NCBI RefSeq assembly: GCF_018982945.1
Contig: NZ_JABRXE010000001.1
Location: forward strand, 546,208 to 610,207
Source of the DNA: Anaerostipes faecalis
GTDB taxonomy: Bacteria; Bacillota; Clostridia; Lachnospirales; Lachnospiraceae
Direction: 5' to 3'
Length of the DNA: 64,000 nt
Below are positions 46,667-56,452 of the stretch, piece after piece (positions within the stretch are counted from its first letter, which is position 1; each line of letters starts with the position of its first letter). The translations under genes and the position numbers were made by a program. The notes beneath the pieces are model-generated. The model was given only the letters and a program-made list of their open reading frames with translations, had not been told where the DNA came from and ran no database searches.

Positions 46667-47242
46667 ATGAAGGATTTATTGTTAATTGCCATTGGGTCCG
46701 CCCTGGTAAATAACGTCGTATTAAGCCAGTTCCTTGGTTTGTGTCCTTTCCTTGGAGTTTCTAAAAAAGTTGAAACTGCTGGCGGAATGGGTGCAGCGGT
46801 CATCTTCGTTATTACCATCGCATCAGCCGTAACTAATTTAATTTATTCGTTTATTTTAGTTCCAACAGGACTGGAATATCTGCAGACTATCGTATTTATT
46901 CTGGTAATTGCAGCATTAGTACAGTTCGTAGAATTAGTATTGAAAAAATCCATGCCGGCATTGTATGAAGCATTGGGAGTATATCTTCCTCTGATTACAA
47001 CAAACTGTGCTGTACTTGGTGTGGCTTTAACTAATGTGCAGAACAGCTATAGTTTTGTTACCAGTGTTGTAAATGGTATTGGTACTTCCATTGGATTTAC
47101 CGTTGCTATCGTAATCCTGGCTGGTATTCGTGAAAGAATGGAACATAATAATATACCGGAATCTTTTAAAGGAATGCCAATTACTCTTGTAACTGCAGGG
47201 TTGATGGCAATTGCTTTCTTTGGATTCTCAGGAATCATATAG
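46667..47242 (+). CDS. rnfA: Electron transport complex subunit RnfA
   Basis: 191-residue integral membrane subunit with six helices, related to RnfE and NqrE. LLLIAIGSALVNNVVLSQFLGLCPFLGVS at the start is typical (seen as NNVVLSQFLGLCPFLG). It holds, with RnfE, an intramembrane FeS cluster in known structures. Ribosome binding site AAGGAGG. Confidence 0.96.
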   Translation: MKDLLLIAIGSALVNNVVLSQFLGLCPFLGVSKKVETAGGMGAAVIFVITIASAVTNLIYSFILVPTGLEYLQTIVFILVIAALVQFVELVLKKSMPALYEALGVYLPLITTNCAVLGVALTNVQNSYSFVTSVVNGIGTSIGFTVAIVILAGIRERMEHNNIPESFKGMPITLVTAGLMAIAFFGFSGII

Positions 47243-47254
47243 GAGGTAGTAGGA

Positions 47255-48073
47255 ATGGACGTTACAGCAATTATTCTTGCGGCCGTCGTTGTAGGAGGAA
47301 CTGGACTGGTAATTGCCATCTTACTTGGAATTGCCTCTGAGAAATTTAAAGTTCCTGTTGACGAAAAAGAAGTCGCAATCAGAGCAGAACTTCCTGGAAA
47401 CAACTGTGGTGGATGTGGCTATGCAGGTTGTGATGGCCTTGCAAAAGCAATCGCAAATGGTGAAGCACCGGTTAACGGATGTCCTGTTGGTGGACCAGCA
47501 GCTGCAGAAAAAATCAGTGCAATCATGGGAGTTGAAGCAGGAGAATTTGTAAAGAAAGTGGCATTTGTAAAATGTGCCGGAACTTGTGAAAAAGCAGCTG
47601 ATAAATATAAGTATAGTGGAACACAGAGCTGTATTGAAGCTATGACAGTGCCAGGTGCGGGACCAAAAGCCTGCGAATATGGATGTCTTGGTTTTGGAAG
47701 CTGTGCAAATGTTTGCCCGGAAGATGCAATTTCTATTGTAAACGGAATTGCTTATATTGACAAAGAAGCATGTGTTGCATGTGGTAAATGTACAGAAATC
47801 TGTCCGAAAGGATTGATTGAGCTTGTACCATATGATAAAAAATGTAAAGTACAATGTAGTTCTAAAGACTTTGGAAAAGCCGTTATGTCTGTATGTAAGG
47901 CCGGATGTATCGGTTGTAAAGCCTGTGAAAAGGCTTGTAAACTGGGAGCTATTACCGTTGAAAATAATATTGCCAAGATCGATTATGACAAATGTGTTGG
48001 ATGCGGATTATGTGCAAATAAATGTCCAAAGGGCATTATTACAGGAAAAAAAGAAGTTAAGAAAGAAGCCTAG
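47255..48073 (+). CDS. rnfB: Electron transport complex subunit RnfB
   Basis: 272-residue iron-sulfur subunit that delivers electrons between ferredoxin and the membrane complex. One N-terminal membrane helix, a Cys domain (NNCGGCGYAGCDGL), then four ferredoxin-type Cys clusters (CANVCP, CVACGKCTEICP, CIGCKACEKAC, CVGCGLCANKCP). The operon is complete, so the cell can couple ferredoxin and NAD to an ion gradient. Confidence 0.97.
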   Translation: MDVTAIILAAVVVGGTGLVIAILLGIASEKFKVPVDEKEVAIRAELPGNNCGGCGYAGCDGLAKAIANGEAPVNGCPVGGPAAAEKISAIMGVEAGEFVKKVAFVKCAGTCEKAADKYKYSGTQSCIEAMTVPGAGPKACEYGCLGFGSCANVCPEDAISIVNGIAYIDKEACVACGKCTEICPKGLIELVPYDKKCKVQCSSKDFGKAVMSVCKAGCIGCKACEKACKLGAITVENNIAKIDYDKCVGCGLCANKCPKGIITGKKEVKKEA

Positions 48074-48096
48074 ACTTTTGAGATGTCTGGGTGCAC

Positions 48097-48127
48097 AAGA
48101 CAGGGAGAATTTTCTTCCTGTCTTTTT
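48097..48127 (+). terminator. Terminator after rnfB
   Basis: A long stem (AAGACAGGGAGAA / TTCTTCCTGTCTT, one G-T pair) with minimal loop and TTT following. Confidence 0.85.
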
Positions 48128-48174
48128 GTATAAGATGCTTTGGTTTTGAATATAAATGAAAAAAAGGTGTTTTT

Positions 48175-48423
48175 ATGAATTTTCTTGAGCTGCGGCAAAA
48201 GGATGTAATCAATTGTAAGACTGGAGAAAGACTTGGTTTTGTGATTGATCTGGAATTTGAGCTTGAAAACGGATGTATATGCTTTTTAATTGTTCCAAAA
48301 GCGGAAAAACTAATCCGTTGCTTTGGAAAAAATCAGATATATAGAATACCATATAAAAAAATTGTCAAAATTGGGCATGATACAATTCTTGTAGATATAA
48401 ATGAAAAAGAATGTTTGAAGTAG
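48175..48423 (+). CDS. YlmC/YmxH family PRC-barrel protein
   Basis: 82-residue PRC-barrel protein (LRQKDVINCKTGERLGFVIDLEFE; IPYKKIVKIG), of the YlmC/YmxH sporulation-associated family. Function unknown. It lies alone between rnfB and nrdR; the nrdR -35 box lies in its 3' end. Confidence 0.85.
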   Translation: MNFLELRQKDVINCKTGERLGFVIDLEFELENGCICFLIVPKAEKLIRCFGKNQIYRIPYKKIVKIGHDTILVDINEKECLK

Positions 48424-48443
48424 AATATAAAAAATGTTATACT
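48415..48443 (+). promoter_or_regulatory. nrdR promoter
   Basis: TTGAAG (48415-48420), 17-bp spacer, TATACT (48438-48443), 29 nt before nrdR. No NrdR box pair was recognised. Confidence 0.65.
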
Positions 48444-48472
48444 GCAAGCAAAAGAAACGGAGGTAGCGAAAG

Positions 48473-48922
48473 ATGAAGTGTCCATATTGTGGAAGTGAAA
48501 GTTCCAGAGTTATTGATTCAAGACCAGCGGACGATAATAATGCCATTCGTCGGAGAAGACAATGTGATGACTGCAGTAAACGTTTTACCACATATGAAAA
48601 GATTGAAACAGAGCCATTATCAGTAATCAAAAAGGATAAAACAAGGCAGTTATATGATAGAAACAAGATACGTCATGGAATTGTTCAGTCATGTCATAAA
48701 TTACCTATTTCCATGGCTCAGATTGATCAGGCAGTGGATGAGATTGAGACAAAGATTTTTAACCTGGGATTCAGGGAAGTTGAAACATCTCTTATAGGAG
48801 AAATTGTCATGGACAAAATCAAAGATCTGGATGAAGTGGCATATGTGCGTTTTGCTGCAATCTATCGCGAATTTAAAGATGTAAATACTTTTATGAATGA
48901 ATTAAAGAAGCTCTTGAAATAA
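48473..48922 (+). CDS. nrdR: Transcriptional repressor NrdR
   Basis: 149-residue repressor of ribonucleotide reductase genes. The N-terminal zinc ribbon (MKCPYCGSESSRVIDSR; RRRQCDDCSKRFTTYE) and the ATP-cone domain (IKKDKTRQLYDRNKIRHGI in parts) are complete. It is followed 64 nt later by the comM-like gene. Confidence 0.97.
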   Translation: MKCPYCGSESSRVIDSRPADDNNAIRRRRQCDDCSKRFTTYEKIETEPLSVIKKDKTRQLYDRNKIRHGIVQSCHKLPISMAQIDQAVDEIETKIFNLGFREVETSLIGEIVMDKIKDLDEVAYVRFAAIYREFKDVNTFMNELKKLLK

Positions 48923-48986
48923 TTTCCAATTATGGTATGATAATCCTATCATTTTGGAAAACCTTCCTGAGAAGAAGGAGTCAGTT

Positions 48987-50513
48987 ATGATTTATCAGGA
49001 AGTGCAAAGTGGCATTGTTTCAGGTGTCACGGGACATTTAATTCATGTAGAAGTTGAAATCAGAAATGGTCTTCCCTATTTTACTATGGTAGGCTATTTA
49101 TCCAAGGAAGCCGCAGAGGCAAGAGAGCGAGTTGCCTCTGCACTTCGATCTATCGGGCATCCATTGCCATCTATGAAAATCACAGTTAATTTATCCCCTG
49201 CAAATATCAGAAAAAGCGGCACAGCATTTGATTTTCCTATTGCTGTAGCCTTTTTAGCATGTCTGGGCTTAATACCATCCGATCAATTACATAACTTTTG
49301 TGTGCTTGGAGAACTGGGTCTTAATGGGAGAATTCATGGTGTTGGAAATTGTCTTCCCATTATTTTAGAAGCAAGGAAGCAGGGAATAAAGAAATTTTTT
49401 GTTGCAGAAGATGATCGAGATTCTCTGGATTCCATTGAAGGAATTGAAATATTTTATATGAAAACTCTGGAAAATGTCATAGACTTTTTTCATGGAAAAC
49501 TTAAAAAGAATCATTTCAAAAGAAAGATAGAATGGGAGAACAGAGAGTATCCTGAAGACTATATTGATATAAAAGGTCAGGAACATTTAAAACGTGCCAT
49601 TGAGATCGCAGTGACCGGAAAACATCATATGTTAATTGCAGGGTCACCAGGTTCAGGCAAGACAATGGCAGTAAAAAGAATTCCTTCTATATTATATCCA
49701 TTAACAGATGATGAGAGATTGGAAGTACAAAGTATATATGATGCAACAGGTGTTCCAAGGAATATCATGGATACAGACAGGCCTTTTCGAATTCCACATT
49801 CATCTATTTCTAAGGCTGCTTTTACAGGAGGAGGGAAAAATCCAAAGGCAGGAGAAATTACACTTGCGCATCTGGGAATTTTATTTTTAGATGAAATGAT
49901 GGATTTTCGGACTGAATGTCTGGAAGCTTTAAAGCAGCCATTGGAAGATAATGAGATTATTATGAATCGTCTTGGGAAAAACTACATATTTCCAGCGGAT
50001 TTTCAATTAATTGGTATCATGAATCCGTGTCCTTGCGGATATGGACTGGAAGAAGGAAAATGCAGGTGTTCTTACTACGAAAAACGGAGATATCTGAAGA
50101 AATTATCAGGGCCTCTTCTGGATAGGTTTGATATGATATTATCTGCAGTGGAAGAAAAGACAGCTATAGAAATTAATCAAAGTGAATCATCGAAAACCAT
50201 AAAGAACAGAATTGTTGAAAATGTAAATAAAGAGAAACAGCTGCTAAGAAAAACAGGATATTCTTTTTTTAGTGAAATAAAAGCTTTTGATATGAAGAAA
50301 CTATGTAATATATCAAAAGATGGAGAAGCTCTGATTTGTAATATTTACAAAGATGGAAAGATTTCTAAGAGGGGTGTTGACAAAATAAAAAAGTTATCAA
50401 TGACCATTGCACTTATGGATGACCAGGAACAAATTCAGCCATATCATATCATAGAGGCTTTATCTTATCGAAATGATAGCTTTTTAAAAGAGGTGCTTGG
50501 CGATGACAGATAA
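48987..50513 (+). CDS. ComM/YifB family magnesium-chelatase-like ATPase
   Basis: 508 residues from the ATG at 48987 (AGAAGGAG ribosome binding site); an ATG-type start at 48954 is rejected. The N-terminal domain (LSPANIRKSGTAFDFPIAVA) and the AAA+ domain (IAGSPGSGKTMAVKR; LGILFLDEMMDF; IGIMNPCPCGY) are clear. ComM acts in branch migration during natural transformation in known systems. It overlaps dprA by 11 nt, and the pairing supports a DNA-uptake or recombination role. Confidence 0.93.
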   Translation: MIYQEVQSGIVSGVTGHLIHVEVEIRNGLPYFTMVGYLSKEAAEARERVASALRSIGHPLPSMKITVNLSPANIRKSGTAFDFPIAVAFLACLGLIPSDQLHNFCVLGELGLNGRIHGVGNCLPIILEARKQGIKKFFVAEDDRDSLDSIEGIEIFYMKTLENVIDFFHGKLKKNHFKRKIEWENREYPEDYIDIKGQEHLKRAIEIAVTGKHHMLIAGSPGSGKTMAVKRIPSILYPLTDDERLEVQSIYDATGVPRNIMDTDRPFRIPHSSISKAAFTGGGKNPKAGEITLAHLGILFLDEMMDFRTECLEALKQPLEDNEIIMNRLGKNYIFPADFQLIGIMNPCPCGYGLEEGKCRCSYYEKRRYLKKLSGPLLDRFDMILSAVEEKTAIEINQSESSKTIKNRIVENVNKEKQLLRKTGYSFFSEIKAFDMKKLCNISKDGEALICNIYKDGKISKRGVDKIKKLSMTIALMDDQEQIQPYHIIEALSYRNDSFLKEVLGDDR

Positions 50514-51597
50514 ATTATATTGGTATTGGTTTTCAGCTTTGTCTGGTATCAGTTCCGTAAAACAGCATCAGCTCATGGAGATTTTCTGTCATCCCAGAGA
50601 ATTATTTTTGGTAAAACCTAATATAATAGAAGAAAAGTTTTCAAAAAGCCAACTGGAGACATTTATAAAAACAAGAAATATATCTTTTATTCAAGAACAA
50701 TATGAGCAATTAGAAAAACAGGAAATTATATGTACTATGTTTCAGGAAGCGACATACCCGTCGCGTCTAAAAAAAATCTACGATTTTCCTTATGTATTTT
50801 TTCAAAAAGGACAACCTTATAAAGAAAAGTCTCTTAATATAGCAATCGTTGGTACAAGGTTTCCTACATCTTATGGAATAGAAATTGCCAGGAGATTTGC
50901 TAAGGAGCTGGCATCTTATAACGTTGGGGTCATAAGTGGACTTGCAAAGGGAATCGATGGAGCAGCTCATAGAGGAGCAATGTCTCAAACCGGAATGACA
51001 ACAGGTATTCTTGGGTGTGGAATTGATAAAATTTATCCAAAAGATAATTATCAGTTATTTCATGAAATGTATTTAACCCAAACAGTCCTATCAGAATATC
51101 CACCTGGAGTACCTCCATATTCATGGAATTTTCCAAAAAGGAACAGACTGATCAGTGGATTAAGTGACGGAGTTGTTGTTGTAGAAGCTGAGAAAAAAAG
51201 CGGTTCATTGATTACAGCAGACTGTGGACTGGAACAAAATAAAGAGATATTTGCAGTGCCGGGACCGGTTACACAAAAAAAGCATGAGGGTTGTCATAGA
51301 TTGATAAAAGAAGGTGCAAAGCTAACAGAATCTGTTGAAGATATTCTGACAGAATTCCCGGATTTCACAAAATATTCAGGAAATTTCAGTCAATTTATGG
51401 GAAAATGTCTTGCGGTTACAGAAAAAAAGGTGTATGATGTGTTAGATTTGTATCCGAAACATTTAAATGAAATCGTATATTTATCAGGGCTATCATTTGA
51501 AAAAACCCTGGAAGTATTGTTTCATTTGGAATCGGATGGCTATGTGAAACAGGTACACCATAATATATATATAAGATGTGAGATGCCAACTGTTTAG
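50503..51597 (+). CDS. dprA: DNA processing protein DprA
   Basis: 364 residues from the ATG at 50503. The Rossmann-like core holds GLAKGIDGAAHRGA, LGCGIDKIYPKDN and SEYPPGVPPYSWNFPKRNR; the C-terminal winged-helix (about 300-364) is also present. DprA loads RecA onto incoming single-stranded DNA. It follows the comM-like gene and precedes topA, the common Firmicutes order. Confidence 0.96.
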   Translation: MTDKLYWYWFSALSGISSVKQHQLMEIFCHPRELFLVKPNIIEEKFSKSQLETFIKTRNISFIQEQYEQLEKQEIICTMFQEATYPSRLKKIYDFPYVFFQKGQPYKEKSLNIAIVGTRFPTSYGIEIARRFAKELASYNVGVISGLAKGIDGAAHRGAMSQTGMTTGILGCGIDKIYPKDNYQLFHEMYLTQTVLSEYPPGVPPYSWNFPKRNRLISGLSDGVVVVEAEKKSGSLITADCGLEQNKEIFAVPGPVTQKKHEGCHRLIKEGAKLTESVEDILTEFPDFTKYSGNFSQFMGKCLAVTEKKVYDVLDLYPKHLNEIVYLSGLSFEKTLEVLFHLESDGYVKQVHHNIYIRCEMPTV

Positions 51598-51643
51598 AAG
51601 GAGGCATTCTTGAATAAAAATCTTAGCAAGGGGTAAGTATAAT

Positions 51644-53743
51644 ATGCCAAAATATCTAGTAATCGTTGAATCACCAGCGAAAGCAAAAACAATTAAAAAA
51701 TTTCTTGGTAAGAATTACGAGGTAATTGCATCAAACGGACATGTCAGGGATCTTCCGAAAAGTACCTTGGGAATTGATCTGGAAAATGATTTTGAACCAA
51801 AGTATATTACCATCAGAGGAAAGGGAGAGGTACTGGCAACTCTTCGTAAAGCGGTGAAAAAAGCTGATAAAGTTTATCTTGCAACTGACCCGGACCGTGA
51901 GGGAGAGGCTATTTCCTGGCATTTATATCATGCATTAAAGCTTGAGAATAAAAACTGCAGTAGAATTACCTTTAATGAAATAACAAAAAATGCAGTAAAA
52001 GATTCTATCAAACATGCCCGAGAGATTGATATGAATCTTGTAGATGCCCAGCAGGCGAGAAGAGTATTGGACCGTATTGTTGGATATCAAATCAGTCCTA
52101 TTTTATGGGCTAAGATCAAAAGGGGGCTCAGTGCAGGAAGAGTGCAGTCTGTAGCACTTCGTTTGATTTGTGACCGGGAAGAAGAAATCAGTCTTTTTAT
52201 TCCTCAGGAATACTGGTCATTGGATGCTTTACTGGATATGAAAGGCAGTAAAAAACCTTTAGTTGCAAAATTTACAGGAACAAAGGATAAGAAGCTTGAG
52301 ATACACAGTAAAGAAGAACTTGATAGAATTCTGAATGACCTGAACGGAAAAGATTTCAAGGTGGATTCGGTCAAAGTCACTGAACGTTTAAAGAAAAATC
52401 CTCTTCCTTTCACTACAAGTACTTTACAGCAGGATGCTTCCAGCAAGTTGAATTTTCCAACTCAGAAGACCATGAGGATTGCTCAGCAGCTGTATGAAGG
52501 TATAGACATTAAAGGAAAAGGAACCGTTGGTCTTATAACTTATCTTCGTACAGATTCCACACGTATTTCTGAAGAAGCAGATACCAATGCAAAAGAGTAT
52601 ATAGCAAAAACATATGGTGAAGCATATGTTGGTAATGGAAATATATCTAAGAAAAACGATAAAAAGGTTCAGGATGCCCATGAAGCTATCCGTCCAACCT
52701 ATATGGAGAATTCTCCTGCAAGTATAAAAGATCAGCTGTCCAGAGATCAGTTTCGTCTGTATCAGCTGATTTGGAACCGATTTATTGCAAGCCGTATGGC
52801 ACCTGCAAAGTATGAAAATACTTCAGTAAAAATCAGTGCAGGTGAATATCGTTTTTCAGCATCAGCTTCAAAAATTGTTTTTGATGGATATTTATCTGTT
52901 TATAATATAAATAATGAGAAATCTGAAGGAAATGTTATGTTAAAATCCATTGATGAAGATACACAGCTGTCATTAAATGATTTTGAAAGCAAGCAGCATT
53001 TTACTCAGCCGCCAGCACATTATACAGAAGCTTCCCTGGTTAAAACTTTAGAAGAACTGGGAATCGGTCGTCCAAGTACCTATGCACCAACTATTTCAAC
53101 CATTGTTGCAAGACGTTATGTTGTAAAAGAAAAGAAAAATCTTTATGTAACAGAACTTGGAGAAGCCGTAAACTCAATGATGAAAAAAGCATTTTCTTCG
53201 ATTGTAGATGTGAATTTTACGGCAATGATGGAAGGCCTTCTTGACATGGTAGAAGAAGGAAAAGTTCATTGGAAATCTATTATTGAGAACTTCTACCCTG
53301 ATTTTAACATTGCTGTAAAAAATGCAGAGAAAGAACTGGAAAAAGTTGATATTGCAGATGAAGTTACAGATGTTATCTGTGATCAGTGCGGAAGAAACAT
53401 GGTAGTAAAATATGGTCCATATGGTAAATTTCTTGCCTGCCCGGGATTTCCTGAATGCAGAAATACAAAACCGCATTTTGAAAAAGTAGGAGTACCATGC
53501 CCGATCTGTGGCGGTGAAGTTGTTCTAAAGAAAACGAAAAAAGGCCGCAAATATTATGGATGCGAAAATAATCCGGAATGTGATTTTATCTCATGGCAGA
53601 AGCCATCTACTGTAAAATGTGAGCGTTGTGGAAGTTATATGATTGAAAAAGGCAAGAAGCTTGTTTGTTCAAACAAAGAATGTGGTTATGTATGTAACCG
53701 TCCAGATGAAGAAGAGGTTTCTAAAGAAGTTTCCGCCAAATAA
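51644..53743 (+). CDS. topA: DNA topoisomerase I
   Basis: 699-residue type IA topoisomerase that relaxes negative supercoils. TOPRIM domain at the start (IVESPAKAKTIKKFLG), catalytic Tyr in TYLRTDSTRISE (LITYLRTDST), GRPSTYAPTI, and three C-terminal C4 zinc ribbons (CDQCGRN.., CPICGGE.., CERCGSY..). It is followed by codY after 14 nt. Confidence 0.98.
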   Translation: MPKYLVIVESPAKAKTIKKFLGKNYEVIASNGHVRDLPKSTLGIDLENDFEPKYITIRGKGEVLATLRKAVKKADKVYLATDPDREGEAISWHLYHALKLENKNCSRITFNEITKNAVKDSIKHAREIDMNLVDAQQARRVLDRIVGYQISPILWAKIKRGLSAGRVQSVALRLICDREEEISLFIPQEYWSLDALLDMKGSKKPLVAKFTGTKDKKLEIHSKEELDRILNDLNGKDFKVDSVKVTERLKKNPLPFTTSTLQQDASSKLNFPTQKTMRIAQQLYEGIDIKGKGTVGLITYLRTDSTRISEEADTNAKEYIAKTYGEAYVGNGNISKKNDKKVQDAHEAIRPTYMENSPASIKDQLSRDQFRLYQLIWNRFIASRMAPAKYENTSVKISAGEYRFSASASKIVFDGYLSVYNINNEKSEGNVMLKSIDEDTQLSLNDFESKQHFTQPPAHYTEASLVKTLEELGIGRPSTYAPTISTIVARRYVVKEKKNLYVTELGEAVNSMMKKAFSSIVDVNFTAMMEGLLDMVEEGKVHWKSIIENFYPDFNIAVKNAEKELEKVDIADEVTDVICDQCGRNMVVKYGPYGKFLACPGFPECRNTKPHFEKVGVPCPICGGEVVLKKTKKGRKYYGCENNPECDFISWQKPSTVKCERCGSYMIEKGKKLVCSNKECGYVCNRPDEEEVSKEVSAK

Positions 53744-53757
53744 GGAGAGTATATAAA

Positions 53758-54525
53758 ATGAGTAGTATACAGTTATTAGATAAAACAAGAAAAATCAATA
53801 AACTGTTGCATAACAATAATTCCCAAAAAGTGGTTTTTAACGACATTTGTAAAGTGCTGACAGAAGTTATGGATTCCAATGTTCTTGTAATCAGTAAAAA
53901 AGGGAAAATTCTTGGAAAAAACGAGGAACCTCATATTGAGGTGCTTCATCAGCTGATTTCAGGAAATGTAAAGGATTATGTGGATCATTATCTGAATGAG
54001 AGACTGCTGACAATTCTATCAACAAATGAAAATGTCAGCTTGTCAACTCTGGGCTTTGAATCAGATATTGATGATTATTTTGCAATCATTGCTCCAATTG
54101 ATATTGCAGGAGAAAGATTTGGTACATTGTTTATGTATCGCCAGAATAAACAGTATTCTATTGATGATATTATTCTTGCAGAATATGGAACAACCGTGGT
54201 TGGACTTGAGATGCTTCGTTCCGTCAGTGAGGAGATGGAAATGGAGCGCAGAAAGAAACATATTGTTGATTCAGCAATCAGTACTTTATCTTTTACAGAA
54301 CATAAAGCAGTCATACATATTTTAGAAGAGCTGGATGGAAATGAAGGTATTCTGGTGGCAAGTAAGATTGCGGACCGGTTTGGAATTACAAGATCTGTTG
54401 TAGTTAATGCACTGCGTAAACTTGAAAGTGCCGGTGTTATTGAGACAAGATCTTCTGGAATGAAAGGAACATACATAAAGGTAACCAATGATTTCGTATT
54501 TGATGAAATCACAAAACAAAGATAA
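53758..54525 (+). CDS. codY: Global nutrient-sensing repressor CodY
   Basis: 255-residue repressor responding to GTP and branched-chain amino acids. N-terminal GAF domain (about 1-150) and C-terminal winged helix (ASKIADRFGITRSVVVNALRKL). It controls stationary-phase and sporulation genes in relatives, so it may act on the spo0A locus here, but no CodY box was identified. Probably cotranscribed with topA. Confidence 0.97.
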   Translation: MSSIQLLDKTRKINKLLHNNNSQKVVFNDICKVLTEVMDSNVLVISKKGKILGKNEEPHIEVLHQLISGNVKDYVDHYLNERLLTILSTNENVSLSTLGFESDIDDYFAIIAPIDIAGERFGTLFMYRQNKQYSIDDIILAEYGTTVVGLEMLRSVSEEMEMERRKKHIVDSAISTLSFTEHKAVIHILEELDGNEGILVASKIADRFGITRSVVVNALRKLESAGVIETRSSGMKGTYIKVTNDFVFDEITKQR

Positions 54526-54549
54526 TGATGTTATCAGACAGGAAAATAC

Positions 54550-54680
54550 TTGCAATTAAGCAGAAGGTCTGATATACTGTCATAGGTAAAAATAAACACG
54601 CTGTTGGAATTTCGGTAAGTGCCGACAGGTTTGCCGAAACGATGAAAGCAGCGGAAGCACAAACTAAAGGAGATTTTATA
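54550..54680 (+). promoter_or_regulatory. rpsB promoter and structured leader
   Basis: TTGCAA (54550-54555), 17-bp spacer, TATACT (54573-54578). The leader can fold as GCTG (54600-54603) with CAGC (54649-54652), enclosing TTTCGG (54610-54615) with CCGAAA (54634-54639); a competing pair is TCGG with CCGA (54622-54625). It resembles an S2-type autoregulatory leader. Ribosome binding site AAAGGAG. Confidence 0.6.
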
Positions 54681-55400
54681 ATGAGCGTAATTTCAATGAA
54701 ACAGTTACTTGAAGCAGGTGTTCATTTCGGACATCAGACAAGAAGATGGAACCCTAAAATGGCACCATACATCTACACAGAACGTAACGGAATCCATATC
54801 ATCGATTTACAGAAATCTGTTGGAATGGTTGACGATGCATACAATGCAGTAAAAGACTGTGTAGCTCAGGGTGGAAAAATTCTGTTTGTAGGTACAAAAA
54901 AACAGGCACAGGATTCTATCCAGGCAGAAGCTGAACGTTGTGGAATGTTCTACGTTAACAACAGATGGTTAGGTGGAATGATGACCAACTTCAAGACAAT
55001 TGAATCAAGAATTGCAAGACTTAAGAAAATCAAAGAAATGGAAGAAGACGGAACATTTGATGTACTTCCAAAGAAAGAAGTTTTAGAACTTAACAAAGAA
55101 AAAGACAAATTACAGAAGAACTTAGGCGGAATCGAAGAAATGGGTGGACTTCCAGACATGATCTTTGTTGTAGACCCTAAGAAAGAAAGTATCTGTGTTC
55201 AGGAAGCACATACTTTAGGAATTCCTCTTGTTGGAATCGCAGATACAAACAGCGATCCTGAAGAATTAGATTATATCATCCCAGGAAATGATGATGCTAT
55301 TCGTGCAGTAAAACTGATTACATCTGCAATGGCTGATGCTGTTATTGAAGCTAACCAGGGAATTGATGCTGAAGCTGAAGAAGCTGCAGAAGAAGAATAA
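54681..55400 (+). CDS. rpsB: 30S ribosomal protein S2
   Basis: 239 residues from the ATG at 54681 (the upstream in-frame ATG at 54642 is in the leader). Full-length uS2 with [22 protein letters not shown] and [20 protein letters not shown]. The C-terminus is acidic. Followed by tsf after 27 nt. Confidence 0.98.
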   Translation: MSVISMKQLLEAGVHFGHQTRRWNPKMAPYIYTERNGIHIIDLQKSVGMVDDAYNAVKDCVAQGGKILFVGTKKQAQDSIQAEAERCGMFYVNNRWLGGMMTNFKTIESRIARLKKIKEMEEDGTFDVLPKKEVLELNKEKDKLQKNLGGIEEMGGLPDMIFVVDPKKESICVQEAHTLGIPLVGIADTNSDPEELDYIIPGNDDAIRAVKLITSAMADAVIEANQGIDAEAEEAAEEE

Positions 55401-55427
55401 TTTTAATTTGTTTAGGAGGAAGAAATC

Positions 55428-56357
55428 ATGGCTATTACAGCAGCAATGGTAAAAGAATTAAGAGAAATGACCGGTGCAGGTATGATGGATTGTAAGAAAG
55501 CTCTTACAAAAACAGAAGGAGATATGGATGCAGCGGTAGAATTTTTAAGAGAAAACGGTCTTGCTAAAGCAGCTAAAAAAGCTGGACGTATTGCAGCAGA
55601 AGGATTAGTTGCAGTTGCAATGTCTGATGATGCAAAAGAAGCAGCAATTGTTGAAGTTAACTCTGAAACAGACTTTGTTGCTAAGAACGAAACATTCCAG
55701 GCATATGTTGCAGAAGTTGCAGATCAGGCTCTTACAACTGGTGCAGCAGATCTTGAAGGATTCATGGCAGAAGAATCTAAAGCAGAAGCTGGAAAAACTG
55801 TAAAAGAAGCATTAGACGGAAAAATCGCTGTAATTGGTGAAAACTTAAATATCCGCAGATTCAGCAAAGTTGCAGCTGAAGATGGATTTGTTGCTTCTTA
55901 TATTCACGCTGGTGGAAAAATTGGTGTATTAGTTGAAGTTGCTACAGATGTAGTAAATGACGAAATCAAAGAAATGGGTAAAAACGTTGCAATGCAGGTT
56001 GCAGCTATTGCTCCTAAATACACAAGCAGAGATGAAGTTTCTAAAGACTATATCGATCATGAAACAGAAATCTTAAAAGTTCAGGCTATGAATGAAAACC
56101 CAGACAAACCAGAAAACATCATCGAAAAGATGATCATTGGTCGTCTGAACAAAGAATTAAAAGAAGTATGTCTTTTAGATCAGGTTTACGTTAAAGCAGA
56201 AGATGGAAAACAGGCTGTTGGAAAATATGTACAGCAGGTTGCTAAAGCTAACAATGCTAACGTAACAATCAAAGGATTCGTTCGTTTCGAAACAGGTGAA
56301 GGAATCGAAAAGAAAGAAGAAAACTTCGCTGAAGAAGTTGCAAAACAGATGCAGTAA
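55428..56357 (+). CDS. tsf: Elongation factor Ts
   Basis: 309-residue nucleotide exchange factor for EF-Tu. N-terminal UBA (VKELREMTGAGMMDCKKAL), core dimerisation repeats (SETDFVAKNE), and C-terminal part (GKYVQQVAKANN). It is the last core gene before the accessory region; no strong terminator follows within 200 bp. Confidence 0.98.
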   Translation: MAITAAMVKELREMTGAGMMDCKKALTKTEGDMDAAVEFLRENGLAKAAKKAGRIAAEGLVAVAMSDDAKEAAIVEVNSETDFVAKNETFQAYVAEVADQALTTGAADLEGFMAEESKAEAGKTVKEALDGKIAVIGENLNIRRFSKVAAEDGFVASYIHAGGKIGVLVEVATDVVNDEIKEMGKNVAMQVAAIAPKYTSRDEVSKDYIDHETEILKVQAMNENPDKPENIIEKMIIGRLNKELKEVCLLDQVYVKAEDGKQAVGKYVQQVAKANNANVTIKGFVRFETGEGIEKKEENFAEEVAKQMQ

Positions 56358-56452
56358 CTCATAAATATATATAATTTTATGTATATATCGTAGAAACCAC
56401 GTATTTAAGCCATTTTTAAAGCTTTTTAATCAATATATGGCATATACGATGC

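Noticed and set aside
54642-54680. N-terminal extension of S2
   Set aside because: It covers the structured leader; the ATG at 54681 has the ribosome binding site and matches the family.
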